Below, one piece after another: positions 26,463 to 34,333 of a stretch of DNA of 64,000 nt. The stretch lies in the NCBI GenBank assembly GCA_020635035.1, contig JACKAO010000002.1, forward strand, positions 186,001 through 250,000, written 5' to 3'. This DNA is from Calditrichia bacterium (GTDB lineage: Bacteria > Calditrichota > Calditrichia > Calditrichales > J004). A program made the translations under genes and the position numbers. Position 1 is the first letter of the stretch. Each line of letters opens with the position of its first letter. The notes under the pieces were generated by a model. That model was not told where the DNA came from. It worked only from the letters and a program-made list of their open reading frames with translations, and did no database searches.

Positions 26463-27886
26463 TATTTCTCCGGTGCCATAAATCCGGTTTTCACTGTATG
26501 TAGCACTTTCCCGCCCGAGATAAGCTCAATGCGGATATCATTTCTGCCACTTTCTAATACTAACGGACTCAGCTCGGCAATCAGTGCGGATTGCGCCAAA
26601 CCATCCGGCGGAACAACCATTTTTGACCCAGCCAATGTTAATTTGCCATTAATATCTTTTAAACGGAATTCCAGCGGCATTTCATCAAAAGTTTTATTGA
26701 TAATTTTCACCGTATACAAATTACTGATATTACCATTTGGCAGCACTGTGAACATGGTTCCCGGTGTTCTCAGTATTGTTGCTTCAACAGGAGAGCGCAG
26801 CATTAACAAGGTTGACAGCAAAATAATCAATCCAACCAACACTGCAGAATAACCCATAACTCTCGGAGTTATAACTTTACTGATTTTATGTTTTATGCCA
26901 TTATAAGAAGCATATTTTATCAAACCACGCGGTTTACCGACTTTATCCATTATTGCGTCACATGCATCAATACAAGCCGTGCAATTAACACACTCGAGCT
27001 GTGTGCCATTACGGATATCAATCCCGGTAGGACAAACATCCACGCATTGATGACAATCCACACAATCGCCCTGATCCGGTGCCGGCTGTGTTTTTTTAGA
27101 AAGTTTCCCACGTTTTTCACCACGTACAAAGTCATAAGAAATTACAATAGAACTTTTATCCAGCAATACGGATTGAAAGCGTCCATAGGGACAAACAATC
27201 ACACATGCCTGTTCACGAAAGCTGGAGAAAATAAAATAGAAAATTCCACTAAAAGCCAAAACTGAAATAAAACCGGTCAAGTTCTCAGATGGTGGAGATG
27301 ATATAATTTCGAATAACCTTTGATCTCCCACGATGTAGGCCATAAACATATTGCCTATCAAAAATGAAATCCCGAAAAATATGATATGTTTTGAAAATTT
27401 TTTAAATACTTTTTCACCGGTCCAGGGCATGGAATTCAGTTTTTTCTGGCTTCTGGCATCGCCTTCTATCCAGTATTCAATCTTTCGGAAAACCATTTCC
27501 ATAAAAACAGTTTGCGGACAGGCCCAGCCACACCAGACCCGCCCGAATACTGCTGTAAAAAGAACAATAAATACCACAAACGTAATCATCGCCAGAAGAA
27601 ACAGATAAAAATCCTGTGGCCAGAAAGCCAAGCCTAAAACAATAAATTTTCGTTCAAGAAAATTGAGCAGCAGCAACGGCTGTCCGCCTATTTTAATAAA
27701 CGGTCCACTGAAAAAAACCAACAGCAGGAAGATGCTAACCCAGGTACGGGCATTGTAAAACTTGCCTTTTGGTTTTTTAGGGTAAATCCAAACCCGTTTA
27801 CCACTTTTATCTACCGTAGATATTGAATCCCTGAACGATTCATCCATTATCTCAGCTTTTTCTGAAACTTCTGGATTATTACTCAT
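26462..27886 (-). CDS. ccoG: Cytochrome c oxidase accessory protein CcoG (FixG)
   Basis: A 474-residue membrane protein with two ferredoxin-like [4Fe-4S] motifs, CVDCHQCVDVCPTG and CVNCTACIDACD, in the middle, five or so membrane segments around them and a C-terminal FixG immunoglobulin-like domain. The phrase WCGWACPQTVFMEMVFRKIEYWIEGD is a hallmark of CcoG. It is needed for reduction and supply of copper to the cbb3 oxidase. It lies three bases after the ccoP stop and leads into ccoH. Confidence 0.96.
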   Translation of the reverse strand: MSNNPEVSEKAEIMDESFRDSISTVDKSGKRVWIYPKKPKGKFYNARTWVSIFLLLVFFSGPFIKIGGQPLLLLNFLERKFIVLGLAFWPQDFYLFLLAMITFVVFIVLFTAVFGRVWCGWACPQTVFMEMVFRKIEYWIEGDARSQKKLNSMPWTGEKVFKKFSKHIIFFGISFLIGNMFMAYIVGDQRLFEIISSPPSENLTGFISVLAFSGIFYFIFSSFREQACVIVCPYGRFQSVLLDKSSIVISYDFVRGEKRGKLSKKTQPAPDQGDCVDCHQCVDVCPTGIDIRNGTQLECVNCTACIDACDAIMDKVGKPRGLIKYASYNGIKHKISKVITPRVMGYSAVLVGLIILLSTLLMLRSPVEATILRTPGTMFTVLPNGNISNLYTVKIINKTFDEMPLEFRLKDINGKLTLAGSKMVVPPDGLAQSALIAELSPLVLESGRNDIRIELISGGKVLHTVKTGFMAPEK

Positions 27887-27888
27887 TA

Positions 27889-28554
27889 CTACTCTCCGTA
27901 TTTCTCGCCTTGTGGTGCTTTAGCATTCGCAGGATTTGTACCGCGTAAACCATATACATGGCTTGCAACATCCAGAATGTCTTTTTCCGGTAAGATCGGT
28001 GCCCACGAAATCATCCCTTTTACCGGCACACCATTTTTAATTACTTTTACAATGGCATTAAAAGAGCCATCACCATTTATCCAGTAGGAGTCGGTTAAAT
28101 TAGGACCTATACCTCCCTCGCCATTCATTCCATGACAACTGAAGCAGTTGGTTGTAAATACCTGTTTACCATGTTCCAGTCTGCCCGGATCAGTAACCAG
28201 TTCATAGTTTACTTCCGGTTCGGGTTCAGCAGGTGCTGCTACAGCTGTTTCCGCCGGCTGTTCACCTTGTGGTTGTTGCTGAGCAGGCTGACTCCCGGCT
28301 TTATCTGCAAAGGGAGAACGATATTCATTTAGCCCAAGCGCGTTGTCTTTATTTACAGTATAACCCATTTCATCATTATAAGATTCAATTTGAGAATGGC
28401 CAATATCAAAAACATGATAATAGAAGAAATAAGCCACACCCCAAATAATTGTAATGTAAAACAGATTTAACCACCACGGCGGCAATTTATTATCTAATTC
28501 CTGTATGCCGTCGTAATTATGATCAAGTAGTTTATCTTCATATTGCATTTTCAT
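27889..28554 (-). CDS. ccoP: cbb3-type oxidase subunit III (CcoP-like), mono-haem
   Basis: A 221-residue cytochrome subunit. The N-terminal domain (HNYDGIQELDNKLPPWWLNLFYITIIWGVAYFFYYH) is the CcoP N-terminal membrane helix module, followed by a Pro/Glu/Gln-rich linker and one cytochrome c domain with CFSCH at residues 137-141 and the methionine ligand region GMISWAP. Canonical CcoP has two CxxCH haem motifs; only one is present here. It passes electrons to the CcoN haem-copper centre. The gene sits between ccoQ and ccoG in the operon. Confidence 0.92.
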   Translation of the reverse strand: MKMQYEDKLLDHNYDGIQELDNKLPPWWLNLFYITIIWGVAYFFYYHVFDIGHSQIESYNDEMGYTVNKDNALGLNEYRSPFADKAGSQPAQQQPQGEQPAETAVAAPAEPEPEVNYELVTDPGRLEHGKQVFTTNCFSCHGMNGEGGIGPNLTDSYWINGDGSFNAIVKVIKNGVPVKGMISWAPILPEKDILDVASHVYGLRGTNPANAKAPQGEKYGE

Positions 28555-28570
28555 AGTCTCCGAATTTTGG

Positions 28571-28738
28571 TTAATGATCCTGATCTTCCAACGGAAGATT
28601 CTTCATTTTATTGATCGTTTTTTTATCCAGTTTAAGTACCCAGTAGAGCACACCTGAGAAAAAAACAACAAAGATCAGCAAGGAAATAATCGGAAAAATT
28701 TCAATACCTGAAATTGATTCCAGAACATTTTTAATCAC
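28571..28738 (-). CDS. ccoQ: cbb3-type oxidase small subunit CcoQ-like
   Basis: A 55-residue single-span membrane protein read by hand. It starts with GTG at 28738, with GAGG about six bases before, and ends with TAA at 28571. The sequence has a hydrophobic span with FPIISLLIFVVFFSGVLYWV followed by Leu-Lys-Leu-Asp-Lys-Lys and a charged tail, the usual plan of CcoQ (FixQ). It lies between ccoNO and ccoP with short gaps (9 and 16 bases), the usual place for ccoQ, and probably stabilises the complex. Confidence 0.75.
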   Translation of the reverse strand: MIKNVLESISGIEIFPIISLLIFVVFFSGVLYWVLKLDKKTINKMKNLPLEDQDH

Positions 28739-28747
28739 ATTAACCTC

Positions 28748-30895
28748 TTATTTTACAGGATTCATGTTTTCTACAACCGACGCTCCCTTAATATCTGTAC
28801 CTAATCGTTGCAGGTAAGCAATCAAAGCAATGATTTCTTTACTCGCATCCGCTTCAGGGACACCCTGATCACGCAGACTTTCAGCAATTTTCTGTGCCTG
28901 AGCCTGGGCATCGGCAAGTGCATTTTGCGCGTAACCTTCAGCATATGGAACGCCTAATGCCTGCATTGTTTCAATTTTATCCGCAAGATATTCTGTATCA
29001 AGATCATCTTCCAATAACCAAGGATAGCGCGGCATCAAAGACCCCGGTGACATTAAACGCGGATCTTTCATGTGGTTGTAGTGCCATGCATCAGGATATT
29101 TTCCACCAACACGGTGCAAATCAGGACCTGTACGCTTTGAACCCCACAAGAACGGATGATCATAAACAAATTCACCAACTTTTGAGTATTCTCCATATCT
29201 TTCTGTTTCGGAACGGAAAGGTCTGATCATTTGCGAATGACAGTTATTACATCCTTCACGGATATAAATATCACGTCCTTCCAGTTCCAGCGGAGAATAT
29301 GGTTTTACACTGGCAATGGTAGGAATGTTTGACTTAACAAGGTACATAGGAATCATTTCCACTGCACCACCGATAAGGATAAGAACCGTAGTAAGAACCA
29401 GGAACTGAACCGGACGGCTTTCCAGCCAATGATGCCAGTATGATTTTTCAGCTTCTTCATCATGCGCTTTTTCAAGTGCAGGAGCTTCTGCTTTTTCTTC
29501 AGCAAGCAAAGTACCTGATTTTGCTGTTTTCCATAAATTCCATGCACCCAGAATTGTCCCTGTTAGGAAGAGTGTTCCGCCAATTGAACGGACGATATAC
29601 ATTGGAACGATCTGTAAAACAGTTTCCAGAAAATTTGGATATTGCAAGTACCCTTCTGCAGTAAATTCTTTCCACATTAAACTTTGAGTAACACCTGCCC
29701 AATACATCGGCAATGCATAAAAGATAATACCCAAAGTACCAATCCAGAAATGTACATTTGCCAGTTTTACTGAGTTGAGTTTTGTCTGGAAGATTCTTGG
29801 GATCAGCCAGTACAGCATACCAAAGGAAATGAAGCCGTTCCAGCCCAGAGCACCAATATGAACATGGGCAATTGTCCAGTCCGTATAATGAGAAAGTGCA
29901 TTGATACTTTTTACTGAAAGCATCGGGCCTTCAAACGTTGCCATACCATAGGCTGTTACACCCACCACCATAAATTTTAAAATCGGATCTTCACGGACTC
30001 TGTCCCATGCACCGCGCAGGGTTAATAAGCCGTTTAACATACCACCCCATGATGGTGCAATCAGCATAACTGAGAAAACGGTTCCAAGAGTTTGAGCCCA
30101 ATCCGGTAACGCTGTATAAAGCAAGTGATGCGGACCGGCCCAGATGTAAATAAAAATCAATGACCAGAAATGGACAATTGATAATTTATAGGAAAATACA
30201 GGACGATTCGCTGCTTTTGGCAAAAAGTAATACATCAAGCCTAAGAAAGGAGTTGTAAGGAAAAATGCCACTGCATTATGTCCATACCACCACTGTGTTA
30301 ACGCATCCTGAACCCCGGCGTATAAAGAATAACTTTTTAAAAAATGCACCGGTAATTCAAATGAGTTAACAATATGCAAAACAGCCACCGTCACCACTGT
30401 TGCAATATAAAACCAAATCGCAACATAAAGATGACGTTCACGGCGTTTAAAAATTGTACCAAACATATTAATTGCAAAAATAACCCAGACTGCGGCAATT
30501 AATATATCAATCGGCCATTCCAGCTCAGCATATTCTTTACTGGTTGTGATACCTAAAACGAGTGTAACTGCAGCAAGCACAATAATAAGTTGCCAGCCCC
30601 AAAAATGCAGTTTACCTAAAAGATCACTGAACATGCGTGCTTTAGTTAAACGCTGTAGTGAATAGTAAATACCCGTAAAAATCGCATTTCCGGCAAAAGC
30701 GAAAATCACAGCATTCGTATGCAGCGGACGTAATCGGCCGAACGTAGTATATGGTATATTAAAGCTTAATGCAGGAACGTAAAGCTGAATTGCTATTATC
30801 ACCCCAACAAGCATACCAACAACTGCCCAAACCATGGTTGCGATACCAAAATTCCGCACGATACGGTTATCATAGTAAAATGTCTCGACAGCCAT
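28748..30895 (-). CDS. ccoNO: Fused cbb3-type cytochrome c oxidase subunits I and II (CcoN-CcoO)
   Basis: A 715-residue fusion that holds both the catalytic CcoN and the mono-haem CcoO. Residues 1 to about 480 are CcoN with about 12 membrane segments and the haem- and copper-binding histidines (PLHTNAVIFAFAG, WWYGHNAVAFFLTTPFLG, GPHHLLYTALPDWAQ, AHVHIGALGWNG). After a charged linker near residue 480, one more membrane helix and the CcoO domain follow, with haem c motif CNNCH at 549-553 (REGCNNCHSQMIRPF). I chose ATG at 30895, since AGGAGG lies eight bases before it; a TTG at 30901 is too close to that site. The fused gene reduces oxygen at low concentration and pumps protons. Confidence 0.96.
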   Translation of the reverse strand: MAVETFYYDNRIVRNFGIATMVWAVVGMLVGVIIAIQLYVPALSFNIPYTTFGRLRPLHTNAVIFAFAGNAIFTGIYYSLQRLTKARMFSDLLGKLHFWGWQLIIVLAAVTLVLGITTSKEYAELEWPIDILIAAVWVIFAINMFGTIFKRRERHLYVAIWFYIATVVTVAVLHIVNSFELPVHFLKSYSLYAGVQDALTQWWYGHNAVAFFLTTPFLGLMYYFLPKAANRPVFSYKLSIVHFWSLIFIYIWAGPHHLLYTALPDWAQTLGTVFSVMLIAPSWGGMLNGLLTLRGAWDRVREDPILKFMVVGVTAYGMATFEGPMLSVKSINALSHYTDWTIAHVHIGALGWNGFISFGMLYWLIPRIFQTKLNSVKLANVHFWIGTLGIIFYALPMYWAGVTQSLMWKEFTAEGYLQYPNFLETVLQIVPMYIVRSIGGTLFLTGTILGAWNLWKTAKSGTLLAEEKAEAPALEKAHDEEAEKSYWHHWLESRPVQFLVLTTVLILIGGAVEMIPMYLVKSNIPTIASVKPYSPLELEGRDIYIREGCNNCHSQMIRPFRSETERYGEYSKVGEFVYDHPFLWGSKRTGPDLHRVGGKYPDAWHYNHMKDPRLMSPGSLMPRYPWLLEDDLDTEYLADKIETMQALGVPYAEGYAQNALADAQAQAQKIAESLRDQGVPEADASKEIIALIAYLQRLGTDIKGASVVENMNPVK

Positions 30896-30909
30896 AGACA
30901 AGACCTCCT

Positions 30910-31080
30910 TTAATTAGTTGGTTTAGATTTGTTTTCATTGGACGAATCATCAAAAAGCATACGAATGGCCGGTGTATGCTGATCATCAAATTGTCCACGT
31001 TTAACAGACACCAGGAAAGCAATTAAAAAGCCAATGGCTACAAGAATGCTTGCGCCAATAAGCACGAAAATAACTTCCAA
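30910..31080 (-). CDS. ccoS: cbb3-type oxidase assembly protein CcoS
   Basis: A 56-residue single-span membrane protein read by hand, starting with TTG at 31080 just after the ccoI stop; a stop codon directly upstream in frame rules out a longer start. The phrases FVLIGASILVAIGFLIAF, VKRGQFDD and IRMLFDD are characteristic of CcoS, needed for haem b and copper insertion into the oxidase. Its stop at 30910 overlaps the ribosome binding site of ccoNO. The gene lies between ccoI and ccoNO. Confidence 0.85.
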   Translation of the reverse strand: MEVIFVLIGASILVAIGFLIAFLVSVKRGQFDDQHTPAIRMLFDDSSNENKSKPTN

Positions 31081-31083
31081 TTA

Positions 31084-33495
31084 TTATAACCCTGTTTTTT
31101 TTGCAATAAGACGAGTTGATATTGTAGAAAACGCCACAACAGAAATTGAACTTAAGGGCATTAGAACAGCCGCAATAAGTGGCGATAATGATCCCGATAC
31201 TGCGAAATATAATCCTATTATATTATATAGGAAAGAAAGAATAAAACTAACTATAACAATATTGTAACTTGTTTCTGCATATTTCAGAAACATCGGAATT
31301 TTTTTAAACTGAGAAGCGTCTATTATTGCGTCACAGGCCGGCGAAAATGCATTAATGTCCTCCGATATGGAGATACCTAAATCACTCTGTTTCAGAGCGC
31401 CCGCATCATTCAGGCCATCCCCTATCATTAATGTTCTGTCGCCGGCTGCTTGTAGACGCAATACGTAGGCTTGTTTATCGTAGGGTGATTGATTGAATTT
31501 TATTGTTCCTTCAATACCCTGGTCCTCGAAGATTTTTTCAAATATTTCTTTTTCTCTCGAATTATCGCCCGAAATCAGCGCAATTTTATATTTACTGCCC
31601 AATGTTTTCAGGATAGATCTTAGTCCGGGCCGGTAGCTGTTTACTATACTAAAATAACCTTTATAATTACCATCGATAGCAACGTGAACATTGGAAGCTT
31701 TATTGTCTCTAAGAATTTCATCATGATCAAGCCAACTGGCACTTCCCAATTGAACTTCATGATCATCAATCCGGGCAAGCATACCTTTTCCGCTTATTTC
31801 TACAAAATCCTTAATGTCGCCGCTTGTTTCCACATCTAAATGGTCAAACAAATATCGGCTTAACGGATGCACGGAATTCTGGGCCAGCGTTTTAACCCAT
31901 TTTTGCTCATCATTACTCAACTTTTGAGAAAATGTAATTTCCGGTTTTTGTTTCCAGGTCAGAGTACCGGTTTTATCAAATACAATGTGATTAATTGATT
32001 TTATGCGTTCAATCGTCTGGATATTTTTAAGGTAAAATTTATTTTTTCCAAAAATACGAAGAGCATTTCCAAAAGAGAAGGGAATCGATAAAGCCAGTGC
32101 ACAAGGACAGGCAACAATTAAAACAGAAGAAATAACATTAATAGCAATCTTCCAGTCAATAGTCATCCAATACCCCCCGGAAACGCTCGCTATTAATAAA
32201 ACAGCTATCGTGAAATATTGGGCAACCTTGTCCGAAAGCTCAGACAAATTCTGTTTTTTATTTTTCTGGAAAATATCATTATTCCAAAGCTTGGTCAGAT
32301 AGCTCTGGGAGACTTTTTTAATGATTTTTATCTGAATATTGGAACCGCTGAGCCTGCCTCCTGCATACAGCATCTCATTTTTGTGCTTCTCAACTATTTC
32401 CGATTCACCGGTTACAAAACTATAATCAATGGAAGCTGAATCTGAAAGCAGTAAAGCATCAGCAGGTATCAGTTCCTGGTTTCTTAATAAAATTGTATCA
32501 CCTATATTAATTTTGGAAACCGGTATTACACTTTGAATATCATTTTCAATAACTGTTACTGATGCGGGAAAATAGGATTTATAATCGCGCTCGAAAGACA
32601 TCGTTGCGTAAGTTTTTTCCTGGAAAAGCCGACCCAGTAAAAGAAAGAAGATTAAGCCATTAAAAGAATCAAAATAACCACCACCACTCTGACTGAGTAC
32701 TTCAAACAAACTGCGTAACATCAGAGCCAGAATGCCAATTGCAATCGGTACATCTATATTCAGAATTTTTTTCCTGAGACCTTTATAAGATGAAATAAAA
32801 AAATCAGATGCACTGTAAAAAAGAACCGGTACCGATAACAGGATATTCAATACCGAAAAAACTGTTTTAAAATTCTGAGTTAACCCGGCGCTGAAATCGA
32901 TATAATCAGGAATACTGAACAACATCGAATTTCCGAATGCAAAACCTGCAAGAGCAAGTTTGGCGTATAATTTTTTATGTGAATGTACCTGGTGTTTTTT
33001 CTCAAGGTCACTCAGGTTTATCTGTGGCTCATAGCCAATCGATGTCAGGAGTTCGGCAATCTTCCTGAGCGAAATCTCCCGGTCTCTAAAGGTTACTGAG
33101 ACTTCCTTCTTTACAAAATTTACACGTGAATTTGTGATGTAAGGATTTAATCGATATAACTTTTCAAGCAGCCAGATACAGGAACTGCAATGCATTGATG
33201 GTATATAAAATGTGACTTTAGAAATACCGTTATCTGAAAACTCGAGTAGTTCTGCAGCAACGCTATGATCATCTAAAAACGAAAACTTTTCTTTAAATAA
33301 AGGCGTCGTATTTGTATTTCCCGGATTGTTTTCCAGATCATAATACGTACACAAATTATTTTCAGATAAGATTTCGAATACAACTTTACAACCATTACAA
33401 CAAAATATCTTATCATCGATAGCAATACTTTTATTGTCGCACTGCTCCCCGCAATGATAGCATTTTGTTATTTCTGATGTAGTTGTATTTTTCAT
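31084..33495 (-). CDS. ccoI: Copper-translocating P-type ATPase for oxidase assembly (CcoI/FixI)
   Basis: An 803-residue P1B-type ATPase. An N-terminal cysteine cluster (YHCGEQC, FCCNGCKVVF) precedes a heavy-metal domain with SMHCSSCIWLLEKLY. Membrane segments carry the metal site CPCALAL; the phosphorylation motif FDKTGTLT and the hinge MIGDGLNDAGAL are intact. It delivers copper for cbb3 assembly. The frame opens at a TTG at 33534, but I chose ATG at 33495, whose product starts KNTTTSEITKCYHCG as CcoI proteins do; no strong ribosome binding site supports either. It heads the cco operon, downstream of the palindrome region at 33535-33862. Confidence 0.95.
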   Translation of the reverse strand: MKNTTTSEITKCYHCGEQCDNKSIAIDDKIFCCNGCKVVFEILSENNLCTYYDLENNPGNTNTTPLFKEKFSFLDDHSVAAELLEFSDNGISKVTFYIPSMHCSSCIWLLEKLYRLNPYITNSRVNFVKKEVSVTFRDREISLRKIAELLTSIGYEPQINLSDLEKKHQVHSHKKLYAKLALAGFAFGNSMLFSIPDYIDFSAGLTQNFKTVFSVLNILLSVPVLFYSASDFFISSYKGLRKKILNIDVPIAIGILALMLRSLFEVLSQSGGGYFDSFNGLIFFLLLGRLFQEKTYATMSFERDYKSYFPASVTVIENDIQSVIPVSKINIGDTILLRNQELIPADALLLSDSASIDYSFVTGESEIVEKHKNEMLYAGGRLSGSNIQIKIIKKVSQSYLTKLWNNDIFQKNKKQNLSELSDKVAQYFTIAVLLIASVSGGYWMTIDWKIAINVISSVLIVACPCALALSIPFSFGNALRIFGKNKFYLKNIQTIERIKSINHIVFDKTGTLTWKQKPEITFSQKLSNDEQKWVKTLAQNSVHPLSRYLFDHLDVETSGDIKDFVEISGKGMLARIDDHEVQLGSASWLDHDEILRDNKASNVHVAIDGNYKGYFSIVNSYRPGLRSILKTLGSKYKIALISGDNSREKEIFEKIFEDQGIEGTIKFNQSPYDKQAYVLRLQAAGDRTLMIGDGLNDAGALKQSDLGISISEDINAFSPACDAIIDASQFKKIPMFLKYAETSYNIVIVSFILSFLYNIIGLYFAVSGSLSPLIAAVLMPLSSISVVAFSTISTRLIAKKTGL

Positions 33496-33688
33496 AATAA
33501 ACATTATTTTTTTTGATGCCTGATTATTAGCCAAAAACGTGCCAATGATGAGTTAATAAACGAAAAAATTAGTAAAAGCCTTTAAAAACCATCGTGCAGG
33601 CACCTTTTATCATATTAAAAAAACAAATAAATATATATATGAATAATAAAGATAAAAATTTTCTTAAAAATGAAATGGAATTTAAGCC

Positions 33689-33712
33689 GTATTTCTCATA
33701 TGTGAGAAATAC
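33689..33712. promoter_or_regulatory. Perfect palindrome, candidate operator of the cco operon
   Basis: Arms GTATTTCTCA at 33689-33698 and TGAGAAATAC at 33703-33712 are exact inverted repeats around a 4-base centre (TATG). The geometry of the inner 14 bases (TCTCA-N4-TGAGA) equals that of an FNR/CRP-family site (TTGAT-N4-ATCAA) but the bases differ. It lies about 190-220 bases upstream of ccoI and 150 bases upstream of the pseudo-receiver gene. No T-run follows, so it is not a terminator. Confidence 0.5.
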
Positions 33713-33797
33713 CTGATTTGTTTTTAATTGTGTTTTTGGTGTTATTGTTAAGAAAATCTCTTGTTTTTTTACATATTGTATTTATAAAAGAAATAAT

Positions 33798-33828
33798 TTT
33801 ACAGATTGCATAATATTGGCATTATAAT
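33798..33828 (+). promoter_or_regulatory. Candidate sigma-70-type promoter of the pseudo-receiver gene
   Basis: A perfect TATAAT at 33823-33828 with TTTACA at 33798-33803 upstream (spacer 19, slightly long), 35 bases before the start codon. The same spot also reads TTGGCATTATAATTGTA (33816-33832), which has GG-N10-GT and is one base short of a sigma-54 core, so either reading is possible. Confidence 0.4.
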
Positions 33829-33862
33829 TGTATAAAAGCATTGAAACTAACGGATAATTTCA

Positions 33863-34273
33863 ATGCCATTACAAGCCAAACTACAGCGGTCTAAATCAGA
33901 GAGAATCAAAAAAAGGATCCTGTTAATTGAGAATGATGACGAGTTTCGCATTACAATGGACAGGCTTCTTAGCAAAGAAGGCTTTAAGTTAATTTCTACA
34001 GAAAATGTAACCCAGGCAAAGCCTTATCTAGACCGTATGCTGTTCGGATTGGTTATTTATGGCTTAAACGATCCGCTTGCCGACTCTCTGGAAAATATTC
34101 GCAAACTTAAAAATCACAAACAAAACCCGGAAGTCTTAGTTTTAAGTTCTTTTAATTGGTGCGAAATTCAAAGTCAGCTTAATGCTGTAAATATAAAAGA
34201 AATCCTGATTAAGCCAATCAAAAAGGAAAACCTGATTAACAGTATTTTAAAACTGGAAAACCTTAGTATATAG
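33863..34273 (+). CDS. Receiver-like protein lacking the phospho-acceptor (pseudo-receiver)
   Basis: A 136-residue single-domain protein. The fold is that of a response regulator receiver: KRILLIENDDEFRITMDRLL with the acidic pair at 25-26, and the conserved lysine at residue 117 in ILIKPIKKEN. The acceptor position, however, is Gly67 in FGLVIYGLNDP, where the family has Asp followed by x-x-Met-Pro. So it should not be phosphorylated in the usual way and may work by protein contact. No output domain follows. The start is ATG at 33863, with no strong ribosome binding site. It stands between the cco operon and an M1 peptidase gene. Confidence 0.8.
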   Translation: MPLQAKLQRSKSERIKKRILLIENDDEFRITMDRLLSKEGFKLISTENVTQAKPYLDRMLFGLVIYGLNDPLADSLENIRKLKNHKQNPEVLVLSSFNWCEIQSQLNAVNIKEILIKPIKKENLINSILKLENLSI

Positions 34274-34333
34274 TTTTTAACAACAAAATTTCGCGCCCTC
34301 CATTAATCAAAAAAATCTAAACCAGAGTCCAGC

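Larger units (their letters stand above)
33535..33862. other. Regulatory intergenic region between ccoI and the pseudo-receiver gene
   Basis: A 328-base stretch without a gene, between two divergent transcription units. It is very AT-rich. It holds a perfect palindrome with 10-base arms (33689-33712) and a candidate plus-strand promoter (33798-33828). I see no small open frame with a ribosome binding site, no tRNA and no repeat unit. Confidence 0.6.
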
